Of a stretch of DNA of 64,000 bases, positions 34,401-44,921 are shown piece after piece (the stretch's first letter is position 1; each line of letters starts with the position of its first letter). Position numbers and translations under genes: made by a program. Source of the DNA: Citrifermentans bremense R1. Its GTDB lineage: Bacteria > Desulfobacterota > Desulfuromonadia > Geobacterales > Geobacteraceae. A model generated the notes under the pieces. It was given only the letters and a program-made list of their open reading frames with translations. It was not told where the DNA came from and searched no databases. The stretch lies in contig NZ_AUGE01000011.1 of NCBI RefSeq assembly GCF_000426865.1, positions 1 through 64,000 of the forward strand, given 5' to 3'.

Positions 34401-34643
34401 ATGAAAAAAGTTATGTCCTCCGTCGTCGCTGCTCTCGTTGCTGTTGCTTTCGCTGGTGTTGTCTACGCTGCTGACGCTGCTCCGGCTGCCGCTCCGGCTG
34501 CAGAAGTGAAGAAAGAAGAGAAAGCTCCGGTCAAGAAAGCAGCCAAGAAGAAACACACCAAGAAGCACGCTAAGAAAGCCGCTGTGAAGAAAGAAGAAAA
34601 AGCTCCGGCCGCTGCTCCGGCTCCGGCAGAAGGCGCGAAGTAG
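34401..34643 (+). CDS. Small Ala/Lys-rich exported protein
   Basis: 80 residues. A clear signal peptide (MKKVMSSVVAALVAVAFAGVVYA) is followed by a low-complexity, strongly basic mature part made of Ala, Pro, Lys, Glu and His (KKAAKKKHTKKHAKKAA). The charge suggests binding to an anionic partner such as LPS, peptidoglycan or DNA, but no family is recognised. AAGGAG lies upstream and a strong terminator downstream, so it is a well-bounded single gene and probably well expressed. Confidence 0.75.
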   Translation: MKKVMSSVVAALVAVAFAGVVYAADAAPAAAPAAEVKKEEKAPVKKAAKKKHTKKHAKKAAVKKEEKAPAAAPAPAEGAK

Positions 34644-34670
34644 TCTTACGCGTTCACAGAGCAAAAAAGG

Positions 34671-34702
34671 AAGCCGCGCCCGAAAGGGACGCGGCTTTTT
34701 TT
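34671..34702 (+). terminator. Intrinsic terminator
   Basis: AAGCCGCG-CCC-GAAA-GGG-A-CGCGGCTT is a GC-rich stem with one bulged base and a GAAA loop, followed by seven T. It ends the transcript of the small basic protein gene. Confidence 0.9.
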
Positions 34703-34782
34703 GTTTCCACACTCTTTATTCAAGGTTGCGATCTTACCCCCCGATAAGCTGTGAGTACATATTACACGCGGAGGGGTCAGCT

Positions 34783-35184
34783 ATGCCTATTGTTGCTTGG
34801 GATGTGAGCTTGTCTGTCGGAAACAACGTGATCGATGAACATCACCGCCACCTGGTGGGCTTACTGAACAAGGCCTACGACGAGTTCTGTGACAGTAACT
34901 CCACCATCGCCATGGAATCCCTACTGGAAGAGCTGATCGACTACGCCACCTATCACTTCGCCCACGAGGAGAAGCTGATGACCGCGACGGGCTATCCTGA
35001 GACGCTGCAGCACTTGGAAGAACACGAGCGCTTCGTGAAGAGGGTAACCGAGATGCAGAAAGACGTGGTGACCGGCGACGTCCCCTTCTCCCTGGAAATC
35101 CTTTCCTTTTTGAGAAACTGGCTGGTGAACCACATTTCCAAGGTCGATACCAAGCTGGGAGCCTTTGCCGGCACGCGCCACTGA
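34783..35184 (+). CDS. Bacteriohemerythrin
   Basis: 133 residues forming one hemerythrin four-helix bundle. The di-iron ligands are all present: His20 (DEHHRH), His58 and Glu62 (YHFAHEEKLM), His77 and His81 (HLEEHERF), and His117 with Asp122 (NHISKVDTK). These proteins bind O2 reversibly in the cytosol and store it or sense it, which suits a largely anaerobic organism. The ATG at 34783 gives the standard start (MPIVAWD) with GAGGGG upstream. The thiol peroxidase gene follows 84 bases later. Confidence 0.93.
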   Translation: MPIVAWDVSLSVGNNVIDEHHRHLVGLLNKAYDEFCDSNSTIAMESLLEELIDYATYHFAHEEKLMTATGYPETLQHLEEHERFVKRVTEMQKDVVTGDVPFSLEILSFLRNWLVNHISKVDTKLGAFAGTRH

Positions 35185-35268
35185 AGAGGCGGCACGTCGT
35201 CTGTTCCTTGCAATTCAGCGGAAATCGCTTACGCTTTCCCGGAATTTTATTTTTAATGGGAGGAACAG

Positions 35269-35772
35269 ATGGCTCAAGTTACTTTTAAAGGAAACCCGGT
35301 GACGCTGGTTGGGTCTCAAGTGAAGGTGGGGGATGCCGCCCCCGATTTCACGGTAGTCGACAACTCCATGGGGGCCGTTTCGCTCGCCAACTACCAGGGG
35401 ATGGTGAAGATCGTCAGCGCGGTTCCGTCGCTCGACACGCCGGTCTGCGACACCGAGACGCGCCGCTTCAATCAGGAGGCCGCCAAGCTCCCCGGCGACG
35501 TGGTGGTGCTGACCATAAGCGCGGATCTCCCCTTTGCGCAGAAGAGATGGTGCGGAGCGGCCGGCATCGACAAGGTGGTGACCCTTTCAGACTATCGCGA
35601 CCGCTCCTTCGCCCTGGCCTACGGCGTGCTCATCGACGAATTGAAGCTCCTTTCCCGCTCCATCTTCGTGATCGACAAGCAAAACGTCATCCGCTACATC
35701 CAGCATGTACCGGAAGTCACCCAGGAGCCGGATTACGAAGCGGCGCTCAGGGCCGCGCGCGAACTGGCGTAG
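35269..35772 (+). CDS. tpx: Thiol peroxidase
   Basis: 167 residues of the atypical 2-Cys peroxiredoxin Tpx family. The peroxidatic Cys60 lies in PSLDTPVCDTETR and the resolving Cys95 in AQKRWCGAAG. The N-terminal VTFKGNPVTLVG strand and the LSDYRDRSFALAYGVLI segment are also typical. It reduces H2O2 and alkyl hydroperoxides with thioredoxin. Together with bacteriohemerythrin it forms a small oxygen-defence pair. GGGAGGAACAG precedes the ATG. Confidence 0.95.
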   Translation: MAQVTFKGNPVTLVGSQVKVGDAAPDFTVVDNSMGAVSLANYQGMVKIVSAVPSLDTPVCDTETRRFNQEAAKLPGDVVVLTISADLPFAQKRWCGAAGIDKVVTLSDYRDRSFALAYGVLIDELKLLSRSIFVIDKQNVIRYIQHVPEVTQEPDYEAALRAARELA

Positions 35773-35793
35773 CAGCCCGGTTCTACAAGATAA

Positions 35794-35833
35794 AAAGGCA
35801 CCTGCGGGATCTTTCGCAGGTGCCTTTCTTTTT
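35794..35833 (+). terminator. Intrinsic terminator after tpx
   Basis: The stem AAAGGCACCTGCG / CGCAGGTGCCTTT is 13 base pairs with an eight-base loop and is followed by CTTTTTT. Confidence 0.92.
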
Positions 35834-35880
35834 TGGATTTGCCCCGGATGCAAAGCTGGAGCTTGGCAACCAGAGAAAAA

Positions 35881-35910
35881 GGGGACAGGCACCTGGCGGA
35901 GCCAGTCCCC
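35881..35910. repeat. Dispersed palindrome, family B
   Basis: GGGGACAGGCACCTGG-CGGAG-CCAGTCCCC, the same unit as at 31577-31607 and, as a variant, 18003-18033. A GCTGGAGCTTGGCAACCAGAG stretch beside it resembles flanks of the other family members. Confidence 0.7.
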
Positions 35911-36031
35911 TTACCTTGGGAGCCAGAGAAGTTTCAAGCAACATTCATCTATAAAGATTTCTCTGGACCAGCGAGCCTGTCTGATAGTAAAAATGGTTGT
36001 CGCGTCAAATGCTTCCCTGGAGAGTGGATCC

Positions 36032-37018
36032 ATGAACACCCTGCAGATCAGTTACCTGCTGGCCGCGTTGTCAGTCCCCGTGGTGCTGCATTTTCATCTC
36101 CTTCCCGCCGCGTTCGCGGGGCTTGCGGTCTACGTTTTGACCGCGAAGCTCGCCCCCATGCTGCCGCTGCGCTGGGGGAGCCTGACCCAGAAGGTCGCCC
36201 TGGCAGGGATCATCCTGTTCGTCATCGCCCTGGTCTCCAGCATCTGCCTCGGGCTCTGGTCGTTTTTGCGCGGCCACCACGGGATGGCGAACCTGCTCAA
36301 CATGGCGGCCGAGACCCTGGAAAACCTGAAGCGGACCCTCCCGGAGGACCTCACCGCTGCTCTTCCCGACACGGTCGACGAACTGCGCGAACAGATAACG
36401 AACATGCTGCGGGAGCATGGAAAGAACATCTCCTCCGTCGGCATTTCCGGAGTCAAGACCTTCGCCCACCTCATCCTCGGCATGGTGGTGGGAAGCCTCG
36501 CGGTGCTGCACCGCTTCAACAAGGAAAACGGTTTTCCCCCCCTGGCCTCCGACCTGCACGCGAGGCTGATCAACCTCGCCGATTCCTTCGACAAGGTGGT
36601 CTTCGCCCAGGTGAAGATTTCCGCGCTCAACACCGTTCTCACCGCGATCTACCTCGCCGTGGTCCTCCCCATCTTCGGGGTCTACCTCCCCATGGTCACC
36701 CTCCTGGTCCTGCTCACCTTCGTGGCCGGCCTGCTGCCGGTGGTGGGGAACCTCATCTCCAACTTCACCATCGTGCTGATCAGCCTCGGCGTCTCCCCAA
36801 TGGTCGGTATCGCCTCGCTGGCGTTTCTGATCGTGATTCACAAGCTGGAATACTTCACCAACGCGCGGATCGTGGGGGGACAAGTCAAGGCCAGCGTCTG
36901 GGAGCTTTTGTGCGCCATGCTCTTCATGGAAGCGATCTTCGGCATGGCCGGCCTGGTGGCGGCCCCCGTGGTTTATGCCTGGCTCAAGACCGAGCTCAAG
37001 GCGAAGCGGCTGGTATAA
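36032..37018 (+). CDS. AI-2E family permease
   Basis: 328 residues with about seven membrane helices. The family pattern is visible: paired N-terminal helices, an amphipathic soluble section (TLENLKRTLPEDLTAALPDTVDELREQI), then HLILGMVVGSLAVLH, LPIFGVYLPMVTLLVLLTFVAGLLPVVGNLISN and a C-terminal LEYFTNARIVGG segment. Members export signals or act as Na+/H+ antiporters; the solute is unknown. The start ATG follows CTGGAGAG. Confidence 0.85.
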   Translation: MNTLQISYLLAALSVPVVLHFHLLPAAFAGLAVYVLTAKLAPMLPLRWGSLTQKVALAGIILFVIALVSSICLGLWSFLRGHHGMANLLNMAAETLENLKRTLPEDLTAALPDTVDELREQITNMLREHGKNISSVGISGVKTFAHLILGMVVGSLAVLHRFNKENGFPPLASDLHARLINLADSFDKVVFAQVKISALNTVLTAIYLAVVLPIFGVYLPMVTLLVLLTFVAGLLPVVGNLISNFTIVLISLGVSPMVGIASLAFLIVIHKLEYFTNARIVGGQVKASVWELLCAMLFMEAIFGMAGLVAAPVVYAWLKTELKAKRLV

Positions 37019-37063
37019 GCGACGACAGGTAGGCATCCGCTGCATTTTTAGTATCTTTAACGG

Positions 37064-38401
37064 ATGCAAGCTACCATTTTCACATCCACCATTATCCCCA
37101 GCAGGCGCGGCCGGGATTCCCGCAGCGCGGCCGTGCCGTTACCTCCCCTCTCCCACCGCCTAAGGTGCCTTGCCCGCTTTTGGCTTGCCGCCTGCCTGGC
37201 GCTCCTCCTGCTCCTTCCCCCTGGCGCACGCGCGGCTGCTTCAGAACTCTCCGCCACCCTCTACTTCTTCTGGGGCGTCGGCTGCCCACACTGCACCAAG
37301 GCGAAGCCCTTCCTGGAAGAGCTGAAAAGGAAATACCCCACCCTGCGCATCGAGTCCTATGAGGTGCTGGAAAAGCGCGAGAACATCCCGCTCCTTGTGG
37401 CGATGGCCCGCGCCCGCCACAAGGAGGCGACCGGGGTGCCGGTCTTCATCATCGGCCAGGAGATGTTCAGCGGCTTTTCTGCTGAAACCGCGGCGGAGGT
37501 GGAACAGGCCGTACGCCTGGCGTTGCAGCCCGTCGCGCCGCAGAAACAGGCCGCCCAGAAACCCGCCCCCACCCCTCCCGTCAGGCTCCCGCTCCTGGGC
37601 CCGGTCGACGCGCAGAGCCTGTCGCTTCCCGTTTTCACCGTCGCGGTGGCACTTTTGGACAGCTTCAACCCCTGCGCTTTCTTCGTGCTCTTCTTCCTGT
37701 TAAGCCTGTTGATCCACGCCCATTCGCGGCGCCGCATGCTTCTCATCGGCGGGCTCTTCGTCTTTTTCTCCGGGCTCGTCTACTTCGTCTTCATGGCGGC
37801 CTGGCTCAACCTCTTCCTCCTCACCGGCGGGCTTCCCGCCATCACCTTCGCCGCAGGGATCGTGGCGCTCTTCGTCGGCGCGGTGAACGTCAAGGAGTTC
37901 TTCTATTTCGGGCAGGGGGTGTCGCTCAGCATCCCGGAACAGCAGAAGCCGAAGCTCTTCGCCCGCATGAGGAGGCTCCTCAGGGCGGATTCGCTCCCTT
38001 GCCTGCTGGCCGGGACCACCGTGCTGGCTCTCGCCGCCAACAGCTACGAACTCCTCTGCACCGCCGGCTTTCCCATGGTCTTCACCCGCATGCTCACCCT
38101 GAGGGAACTCCCTACATACAGCTACTACGCCTATCTTGCCTTCTACTGCACGATCTACGCGCTTCCCCTGGCGGTTATCGTCGCGCTTTTCACGGTGAAG
38201 CTCGGCGAGAGGAAGCTGACGCAATGGCAGGGGCGCGTGCTGAAGCTGGTCTCGGGGTTGATGATGCTGGGGCTGGGACTGGTGCTGCTCATCGACCCGG
38301 CGCTTTTGAACAACCCGCTGGCCTCGGCGGCGCTTCTCGCGGGCACGCTGGCCGCGGCGGCGCTTTTGGCGGCTTTCGCCCGGAAAAGGGGCGCGGGTTA
38401 G
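37064..38401 (+). CDS. Thioredoxin-like domain fused to a DsbD/CcdA-like membrane domain
   Basis: 445 residues. After a signal or anchor helix (residues ~32-57), residues ~63-155 form a thioredoxin/glutaredoxin-like domain with CPHC in FFWGVGCPHCTKAKPFLEELK and a cis-Pro region GVPVFIIG. A Pro/Gln/Ala-rich linker follows, then about six membrane helices with conserved Cys in SFNPCAFFVLFF and SLPCLLAGTT, plus a Cys in NSYELLCTAGFP. This layout suggests that electrons pass through the membrane domain to the periplasmic CPHC, as in DsbD but with the domain order reversed. Cytochrome maturation is a plausible use, but no target gene is adjacent. Confidence 0.82.
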   Translation: MQATIFTSTIIPSRRGRDSRSAAVPLPPLSHRLRCLARFWLAACLALLLLLPPGARAAASELSATLYFFWGVGCPHCTKAKPFLEELKRKYPTLRIESYEVLEKRENIPLLVAMARARHKEATGVPVFIIGQEMFSGFSAETAAEVEQAVRLALQPVAPQKQAAQKPAPTPPVRLPLLGPVDAQSLSLPVFTVAVALLDSFNPCAFFVLFFLLSLLIHAHSRRRMLLIGGLFVFFSGLVYFVFMAAWLNLFLLTGGLPAITFAAGIVALFVGAVNVKEFFYFGQGVSLSIPEQQKPKLFARMRRLLRADSLPCLLAGTTVLALAANSYELLCTAGFPMVFTRMLTLRELPTYSYYAYLAFYCTIYALPLAVIVALFTVKLGERKLTQWQGRVLKLVSGLMMLGLGLVLLIDPALLNNPLASAALLAGTLAAAALLAAFARKRGAG

Positions 38402-38556
38402 CTCATAGTAGATAAACGATGCCGCGGGACGCTCTCCCGGACGGCGACTTCGGCGGCAATGCCGGTTGACTCCGCAGACTAATAAATTATTATCTGTTAA
38501 TGTTTTCATCTCACCCCAGGCGGCCGGGAACGGCCCTTCAGCAGCGGAGTCAGCTA

Positions 38557-39687
38557 ATGAGCAGGTTCGACATCGTTGTCGTCGGAGCCGGCATTTCCGG
38601 CGCCACCCTCGCCGAACGCTACGCTTCCCTGGGAAAGAGGGTCCTGATCCTGGAGAAACGCAACCATATCGGCGGCAACTGCTACGACTTCTACAACGAG
38701 CACGGCATCCTGGTTTCGAAATACGGCGCACACCTTTTCCACACCGAGTTCGAGGACGTCTGGCAGTATGTGAACCGCTTCTCGCGCTGGTACCCTTACG
38801 AGCACCACGTGCTGGCCAAAGTGGACGGCAAGCTGGTCCCCATCCCCGTCAACATCTCCACCGTCAATACCATCTTCAACCTGCGCATCCGCACCGAGGC
38901 CGAGATGCAGCGCTTCCTGAGCGAGGTGCAGGTGAAGCCACCCCACGAGGAACCACGCAACGGCGAGGAGGCCGCGCTGGCACGGGTGGGGCTCGTACTT
39001 TACGAAAAGATGTTCAAGCACTACACCAAAAAGCAGTGGGACAAGTACCCCCACGAACTGGACGCCTCGGTGCTGCTGAGGATCCCGGTGCGGACCAATT
39101 TCGACGACCGCTACTTCAGCGACCCTTACCAGGCCCTGCCGCTTAACGGCTACACCCGGCTTTTCGAGGAGATGCTCCGGCACCCGAACATCACCGTGCG
39201 GCTCAACACCGATTACTTCGACGTCAAGGAGAGCCCCGAGGTCCGGGACTGCTCCAAGGTGTTCTACGCAGGCCCCATCGACCGCTACTTCGACTACCGC
39301 CACTCCCGGGAAAGAAAGCTGCAGTGGCGCTCCATCAGGTTCGAATGGATCACGCTCGACCAGGAGTTCTTCCAGCAAAACTCGGTGGTCAACTACCCCG
39401 ACCCCAAGGACGGCGACTTCACGAGAATCGTCGAGTACAAGCATTTCACCCGCCAGAAGCACCCAAAGACCACCATTTCGCGCGAGTACACTACCGACGA
39501 AGGGGATCCCTACTACCCCGTTCCCAACTCCGAAAACGAGGCCATTTCCCAGCGCTACCGGGAGGAGGCGGAGAAACTTTCCGACGTGTACTTCGTGGGG
39601 AGGCTGGCGAACTACAAGTACTTCAACATGGATCAGGCTTTCAAAAACGCACTGGATCTGTTCCACCGTATCGAAGGGAAGCACTAG
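38557..39687 (+). CDS. glf: UDP-galactopyranose mutase
   Basis: 376 residues with an N-terminal FAD motif (DIVVVGAGISGATLAERYASLGKRVLILEK) and the mutase signature IGGNCYDFYNEHGILVSKYGAHLFHT. The conserved RIPVRTNFDDRYF and the C-terminal GRLANYKYFNMDQAF are also present. The enzyme converts UDP-galactopyranose to UDP-galactofuranose, the donor for galactofuranose in LPS or polysaccharide. It opens a cluster with galT, galK and glycosidases that would supply or recycle the galactose. The ATG at 38557 follows CGGAG. Confidence 0.95.
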   Translation: MSRFDIVVVGAGISGATLAERYASLGKRVLILEKRNHIGGNCYDFYNEHGILVSKYGAHLFHTEFEDVWQYVNRFSRWYPYEHHVLAKVDGKLVPIPVNISTVNTIFNLRIRTEAEMQRFLSEVQVKPPHEEPRNGEEAALARVGLVLYEKMFKHYTKKQWDKYPHELDASVLLRIPVRTNFDDRYFSDPYQALPLNGYTRLFEEMLRHPNITVRLNTDYFDVKESPEVRDCSKVFYAGPIDRYFDYRHSRERKLQWRSIRFEWITLDQEFFQQNSVVNYPDPKDGDFTRIVEYKHFTRQKHPKTTISREYTTDEGDPYYPVPNSENEAISQRYREEAEKLSDVYFVGRLANYKYFNMDQAFKNALDLFHRIEGKH

Positions 39688-39780
39688 CCGCCGGATGAGT
39701 CAGTTGTTGTAAATGGCTTCCTCCCTGCTACTCTCTTTTGGTGAAAAATTTCTAACATTATTGAGAGGCTCGGTAAGCAT

Positions 39781-41568
39781 ATGGACTATCCCCGCCCGCA
39801 ATTGCAGCGTCCCAACTGGCATACGCTCGACGGCCAGTGGCACTTCACCTTCGACGACGATCTCTCTTACAACTTGCCGGCGGACGTGAAAGAGTGGCCC
39901 CTCACCATTGAGGTACCCTTCGCGCCCGAAAGCCAGGCAAGCGGCATCGGTGACACCTCCTTTCACCATGCCTGCTGGTATCAGCGCGAGTTTTACTACA
40001 ACGCGACCGACGGGAAAAAGGTGCTGCTCCATTTCGGCGCCGTCGATTACCTGGCGCACGTCTGGGTCAACGACATGCTGGTGGCGCGGCACCGCGGCGG
40101 CTTCACCCCGTTCAGCGCCGACATCACCCATGCCCTCGATCCTTCCGGGCGCCAGGTCGTGACCGTGCGGGCCGAGGACGACCCGGAGGATCTGGAGAAG
40201 CCGCGCGGAAAGCAGGACTGGAAGCTGGAGCCGCACGCGATCTGGTACTACCGCACCACCGGCATCTGGCAGACCGTCTGGCTGGAATCGGTCCCCGAGA
40301 CCTACTTGAAGAAGCTGCGCTGGTCGCCGCACCTGGAGCGCTGGGAGGTGGGGATCGAGGCCTTCATCGTGGGACCTATCGCGGACCAGATGGAAGTGAA
40401 CGTGCGGCTTTCCTTCAGCGACCAGCTCCTGGTCGAGGACCGCTACCGTGTGATCCACGGCGAGGTGCACCGGCGCATCGCCCTCTCCGACCCCGGGATC
40501 GACGACTTCAGAAACGACCTTCTCTGGTCGCCGGAGCACCCGAGGCTGATCCACGCCGACATCAAGCTCATGCAGGGGGGCGAGGTGATCGACGAGATAA
40601 CCTCCTACACCGCGCTCCGTTCCGCCAAGGTGCACCGGGACCGGTTCCTCCTGAACGGGCGGCTCTACCCGCTCAGGCTGGTGCTGGACCAAGGGTACTG
40701 GCCGGAGACGCTGATGACCCCCCCCTCGGACGAGGCGCTCAAGCGCGACGTCGAGCTCGCCAAGGCGATGGGGTTCAACGGGGTAAGAAAGCACCAAAAG
40801 CTGGAGGACCCGCGCTACCTGTACTGGGCGGACCGGCTGGGGCTCGTGGTCTGGTCGGAGATGCCGAGCGCCTTCCGCTTCACCACCCGCGCCATAAAAA
40901 GGCTGATGCGGGAATGGATCGAGGCGATAGAACGTGATTACAGCCACCCCTGCATCATCGTCTGGGTCCCCTTCAACGAGTCATGGGGGGTCCCGGACTT
41001 GACCGCCACCAAGGCGCACCGGGACGCTGTGCACGCCTTCTACCACCTCACCAAGACGCTCGACCCCGAGCGGCCGGTGATCGGCAACGACGGGTGGGAA
41101 AGCTCGGCCACCGACATCATCGGCATCCACGACTACGACAACAACCCCGAGAGGCTCGCGGAGCGCTACGGTCCGCAGGTGAAGCCGGAGGAGCTTTTCG
41201 ACCGGCGCCGCCCCGGCGGGCGCATCCTCACCCTCGACGGCTATCCGCACCGGGGGCAGCCCATCATCCTCACCGAGTTCGGCGGCGTCGCCTACGTGAA
41301 GCCCTTGGACGCCCTGCACCAGAAGGCGTGGGGGTATTTCCGCCACGACAAGATCGAGGAGTTCGAGCGCCTCGCCGTCTCCCTCATCGAGGCCGCCCGC
41401 GGCGTCGCCATGTTCAGCGGCTTTTGCTATACGCAATTCGCCGACACCTTCCAGGAGGCCAACGGCCTCCTCTTCGCGGACCGAACCCCTAAGATCCCGC
41501 TGGAGCGGATCGCGGATGCGGTTCGTGGGAAGGTCGAACAGGGCGCGCTCTTCTGGGAAAGCACCTGA
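39781..41568 (+). CDS. Glycoside hydrolase family 2 enzyme
   Basis: 595 residues with GH2 order: sugar-binding jelly roll (~10-175), immunoglobulin-like domain (~180-290) and TIM barrel (~290-580). The acid/base Glu400 is in VPFNESWG and the nucleophile Glu499 in IILTEFGGV. There is no signal peptide, so it acts in the cytosol. Its size and motifs fit beta-galactosidase or beta-glucuronidase. The Leloir genes next door favour beta-galactosidase, by inference. The ribosome-binding site is poor. Confidence 0.9.
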   Translation: MDYPRPQLQRPNWHTLDGQWHFTFDDDLSYNLPADVKEWPLTIEVPFAPESQASGIGDTSFHHACWYQREFYYNATDGKKVLLHFGAVDYLAHVWVNDMLVARHRGGFTPFSADITHALDPSGRQVVTVRAEDDPEDLEKPRGKQDWKLEPHAIWYYRTTGIWQTVWLESVPETYLKKLRWSPHLERWEVGIEAFIVGPIADQMEVNVRLSFSDQLLVEDRYRVIHGEVHRRIALSDPGIDDFRNDLLWSPEHPRLIHADIKLMQGGEVIDEITSYTALRSAKVHRDRFLLNGRLYPLRLVLDQGYWPETLMTPPSDEALKRDVELAKAMGFNGVRKHQKLEDPRYLYWADRLGLVVWSEMPSAFRFTTRAIKRLMREWIEAIERDYSHPCIIVWVPFNESWGVPDLTATKAHRDAVHAFYHLTKTLDPERPVIGNDGWESSATDIIGIHDYDNNPERLAERYGPQVKPEELFDRRRPGGRILTLDGYPHRGQPIILTEFGGVAYVKPLDALHQKAWGYFRHDKIEEFERLAVSLIEAARGVAMFSGFCYTQFADTFQEANGLLFADRTPKIPLERIADAVRGKVEQGALFWEST

Positions 41569-41643
41569 GAATCGATCCCCCATCCCCTGCAAATTTCACC
41601 CGTCCACCCCATGCGCCGACTTCGCGCGCATATCGGAGGAAGC

Positions 41644-42725
<1,082 letters not shown>

Positions 42726-42729
<4 letters not shown>

Positions 42730-43817
42730 ACGGCACCGCCCGCGCGGAGGAGATGGCCGGCAAAATCCGCCTGGTCCGGGAGCTGCTCGGCGCAGGAAGG
42801 GTGCTGAGGCTCAAGGGGATCGACTGGTTCTCCTGGATCACGGCGGGGGGCTCCAACGAGGTGCTCTTGGCGGCCGCGACCGGGATCGCCGAATTCGTGG
42901 TGACCGGGCGCGGCGCCTTCGTGGTGACCAACGGGATCGAGGCGCAGCGCCTGATCGACGAAGAGCTCCCCCCCGGCTGCGAGGTGCGCATACTCCCCTG
43001 GGCCTACCCTTCCCAGTTGGAGGTGGTGATGAGGGAGCTGGCCGAAGGGACACCGGTCTATTCGGACCGTCCGGCGGAGGCCGAGCGGGAACTCCCGCTG
43101 CCGCTTCTGGCGGCGAAACGCACCCTCTCTCTCCCCGAGCTGCACCGCTACCGCGAGGTGGGGCTTCTCGCCTCGCAGGCGATGACCGAGACCCTGCAGC
43201 AGGCGAACCCCGACTGGAGCGAGTACCGGCTGGCCGCGGCCGGCGCCTCCGCCCTCCTCTCGCGCGGGCTCGCCCCCTGCCTGGTCATGGCGGCCGGAGA
43301 CAGGCGCCGCCGCCTGTACCGCCATCCGATATCGGGGAAGGACCCGCTGGGCGCCTCCGCGATGCTGGTCTTCTGCGCCCGGGGGTACGGCCTCTACGCC
43401 AACCTCACCAGGTTCGTCGCCTTCGAGCCTCTAACCGACGAGGAGGAGCAAAAGCACGCGCAGGTGCGCGAGATCGAGGCCCACGCGCTGCTCCTCTCCC
43501 GCCCGGGGGTCCTTTTGCACGAGGTCTACCGCGAGCTTGCCTCGGCCTACGCCGCGGCGGGTTACGAGCACGCCATCAAGGAGCACCACCAGGGGGGGAT
43601 CACCGGCTACCTTTCCCGCGAAGTGATAGCGAACCCCGAGGCGCGGGAGCACCTGAGCGCCGGGATGGCCGTCGCCTGGAACCCGAGCCTCCCCGGCGCG
43701 AAGATAGAGGATACCTTTTTGGTGACAGAGACCGGAGTCGAGAACCTGACGCTCGACCCGGCCTGGCCGACGGTGCTAGCGGCCGGCCTGGAGCGGCCGC
43801 TCGTCCTTCGGCGATAG
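42726..43817 (+). CDS. M24-fold (Xaa-Pro aminopeptidase-like) protein
   Basis: 363 residues with a creatinase-like N-terminal domain (~15-140) and a pita-bread C-terminal domain (~145-360). Some M24 metal-site positions are kept: the His in KEHHQGGITGY and the Glu in FLVTETGVENLT. The usual Asp of the Asp-x-Thr-Arg motif is Asn here (YANLTRFV), and no clear first Asp ligand is seen. It may have lost peptidase activity or use other ligands. Its place inside the galactose genes, overlapping galT and nine bases before galK, implies a linked but unknown role. Confidence 0.8.
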
Positions 43818-43825
43818 GAGCCATC

Positions 43826-44899
43826 ATGTCCGCTGCTACCGACTTTGAAAAGACCTTCGAGTCCCCCTGCGAAGTGACCGCCCGCGCCCCCGGACGGGTG
43901 AACCTCCTAGGGGAGCATACCGACTACAACGACGGCTTCGTCCTCCCCATCGCGGTGCCGCTGGAGACCACGGTGGAGTTGGCCAGAAGCCGCGACGGCC
44001 GGAACCACTACTATGCCGAGGAGCTGCAGGAAAGGGCGTGGTCGGAGACCGGAGGTGCGGTCCCCAGCGGCTTCGCCGCCTATCTGCACGGCTGCCTCGC
44101 CCTTTTGCGCCTCTCCGGGCACCACGTGGACCCGGTGTCGGTGCGGGTCACCTCCCAGGTACCGATGGGGAGCGGACTCTCCTCCAGCGCCGCGCTCGAA
44201 GTCGCCTTCCTGCGCGGGATGCGGGAGCTGTTCCGCCTCGACCTGGACGACGTCGAGATTGCGCTCATGGCCCAGCAGGCCGAGATCCGCTACGCCGGGG
44301 TCAACTGCGGCATCATGGACCAGATGGCGGCAAGCCTCGCCGACTCCACCCACATGCTCTTCATCGACACCCGGTCGCTGGAACGCAAGCTCCTCCCGCT
44401 TCCCCCGCGCTCGGAGCTCCTGGTCATCGACTGCGGGATCCCGCGAAAGCTCGGCGAGAGCATGTACAACCTGCGCCGGCAGGAGTGCGAGGAGGCTGCG
44501 GAGCTTCTGGGGATTGCTTCGCTGCGGGAGCTGTCGGACCTGGGCCAGCTCATCAAGCTGCCGCGCAACCTGGCTCAGCGCGCCCGGCACGTGCTGACCG
44601 AGAACGAGCGGGTGCTGGAAGCGGTCAAAGGCGTGCACGGCTGCCGCTTCGGGGAATTGATGAACGCCTCGCACATGAGCCTCAGGGACGACTTCCAGGT
44701 CTCCATACCCGAACTGGACCTTCTGGCCAGGCTGCTGCAGGAGCAGGTCGACGTGTACGGAGCGCGGCTCACCGGGGCCGGCTTCGGAGGTGCCTGCGTG
44801 GCGCTGGTGCGCGAGGGGAAAGCGGCGGAGGTAGCGTCGAACGTGTTGGCGCTCTACCGCGAGCAGGGGCAACAGGGGAAGCTATTGGTGCCGCAGTAG
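43826..44899 (+). CDS. galK: Galactokinase
   Basis: 357 residues of the GHMP kinase family. The galactokinase signature is APGRVNLLGEHTDYNDGFVLPIAV. The ATP loop is VPMGSGLSSSAALEVAF and the C-terminal GHMP motif is GARLTGAGFGGACVAL. The catalytic Asp is in GVNCGIMDQMAAS. It phosphorylates galactose to galactose-1-phosphate for GalT. GGAGCCATC precedes the ATG. With galT it forms a Leloir pathway; galE and galM are not in this window. Confidence 0.95.
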   Translation: MSAATDFEKTFESPCEVTARAPGRVNLLGEHTDYNDGFVLPIAVPLETTVELARSRDGRNHYYAEELQERAWSETGGAVPSGFAAYLHGCLALLRLSGHHVDPVSVRVTSQVPMGSGLSSSAALEVAFLRGMRELFRLDLDDVEIALMAQQAEIRYAGVNCGIMDQMAASLADSTHMLFIDTRSLERKLLPLPPRSELLVIDCGIPRKLGESMYNLRRQECEEAAELLGIASLRELSDLGQLIKLPRNLAQRARHVLTENERVLEAVKGVHGCRFGELMNASHMSLRDDFQVSIPELDLLARLLQEQVDVYGARLTGAGFGGACVALVREGKAAEVASNVLALYREQGQQGKLLVPQ

Positions 44900-44921
44900 C
44901 CGCGGCCGGCGGGAAAAGGCC

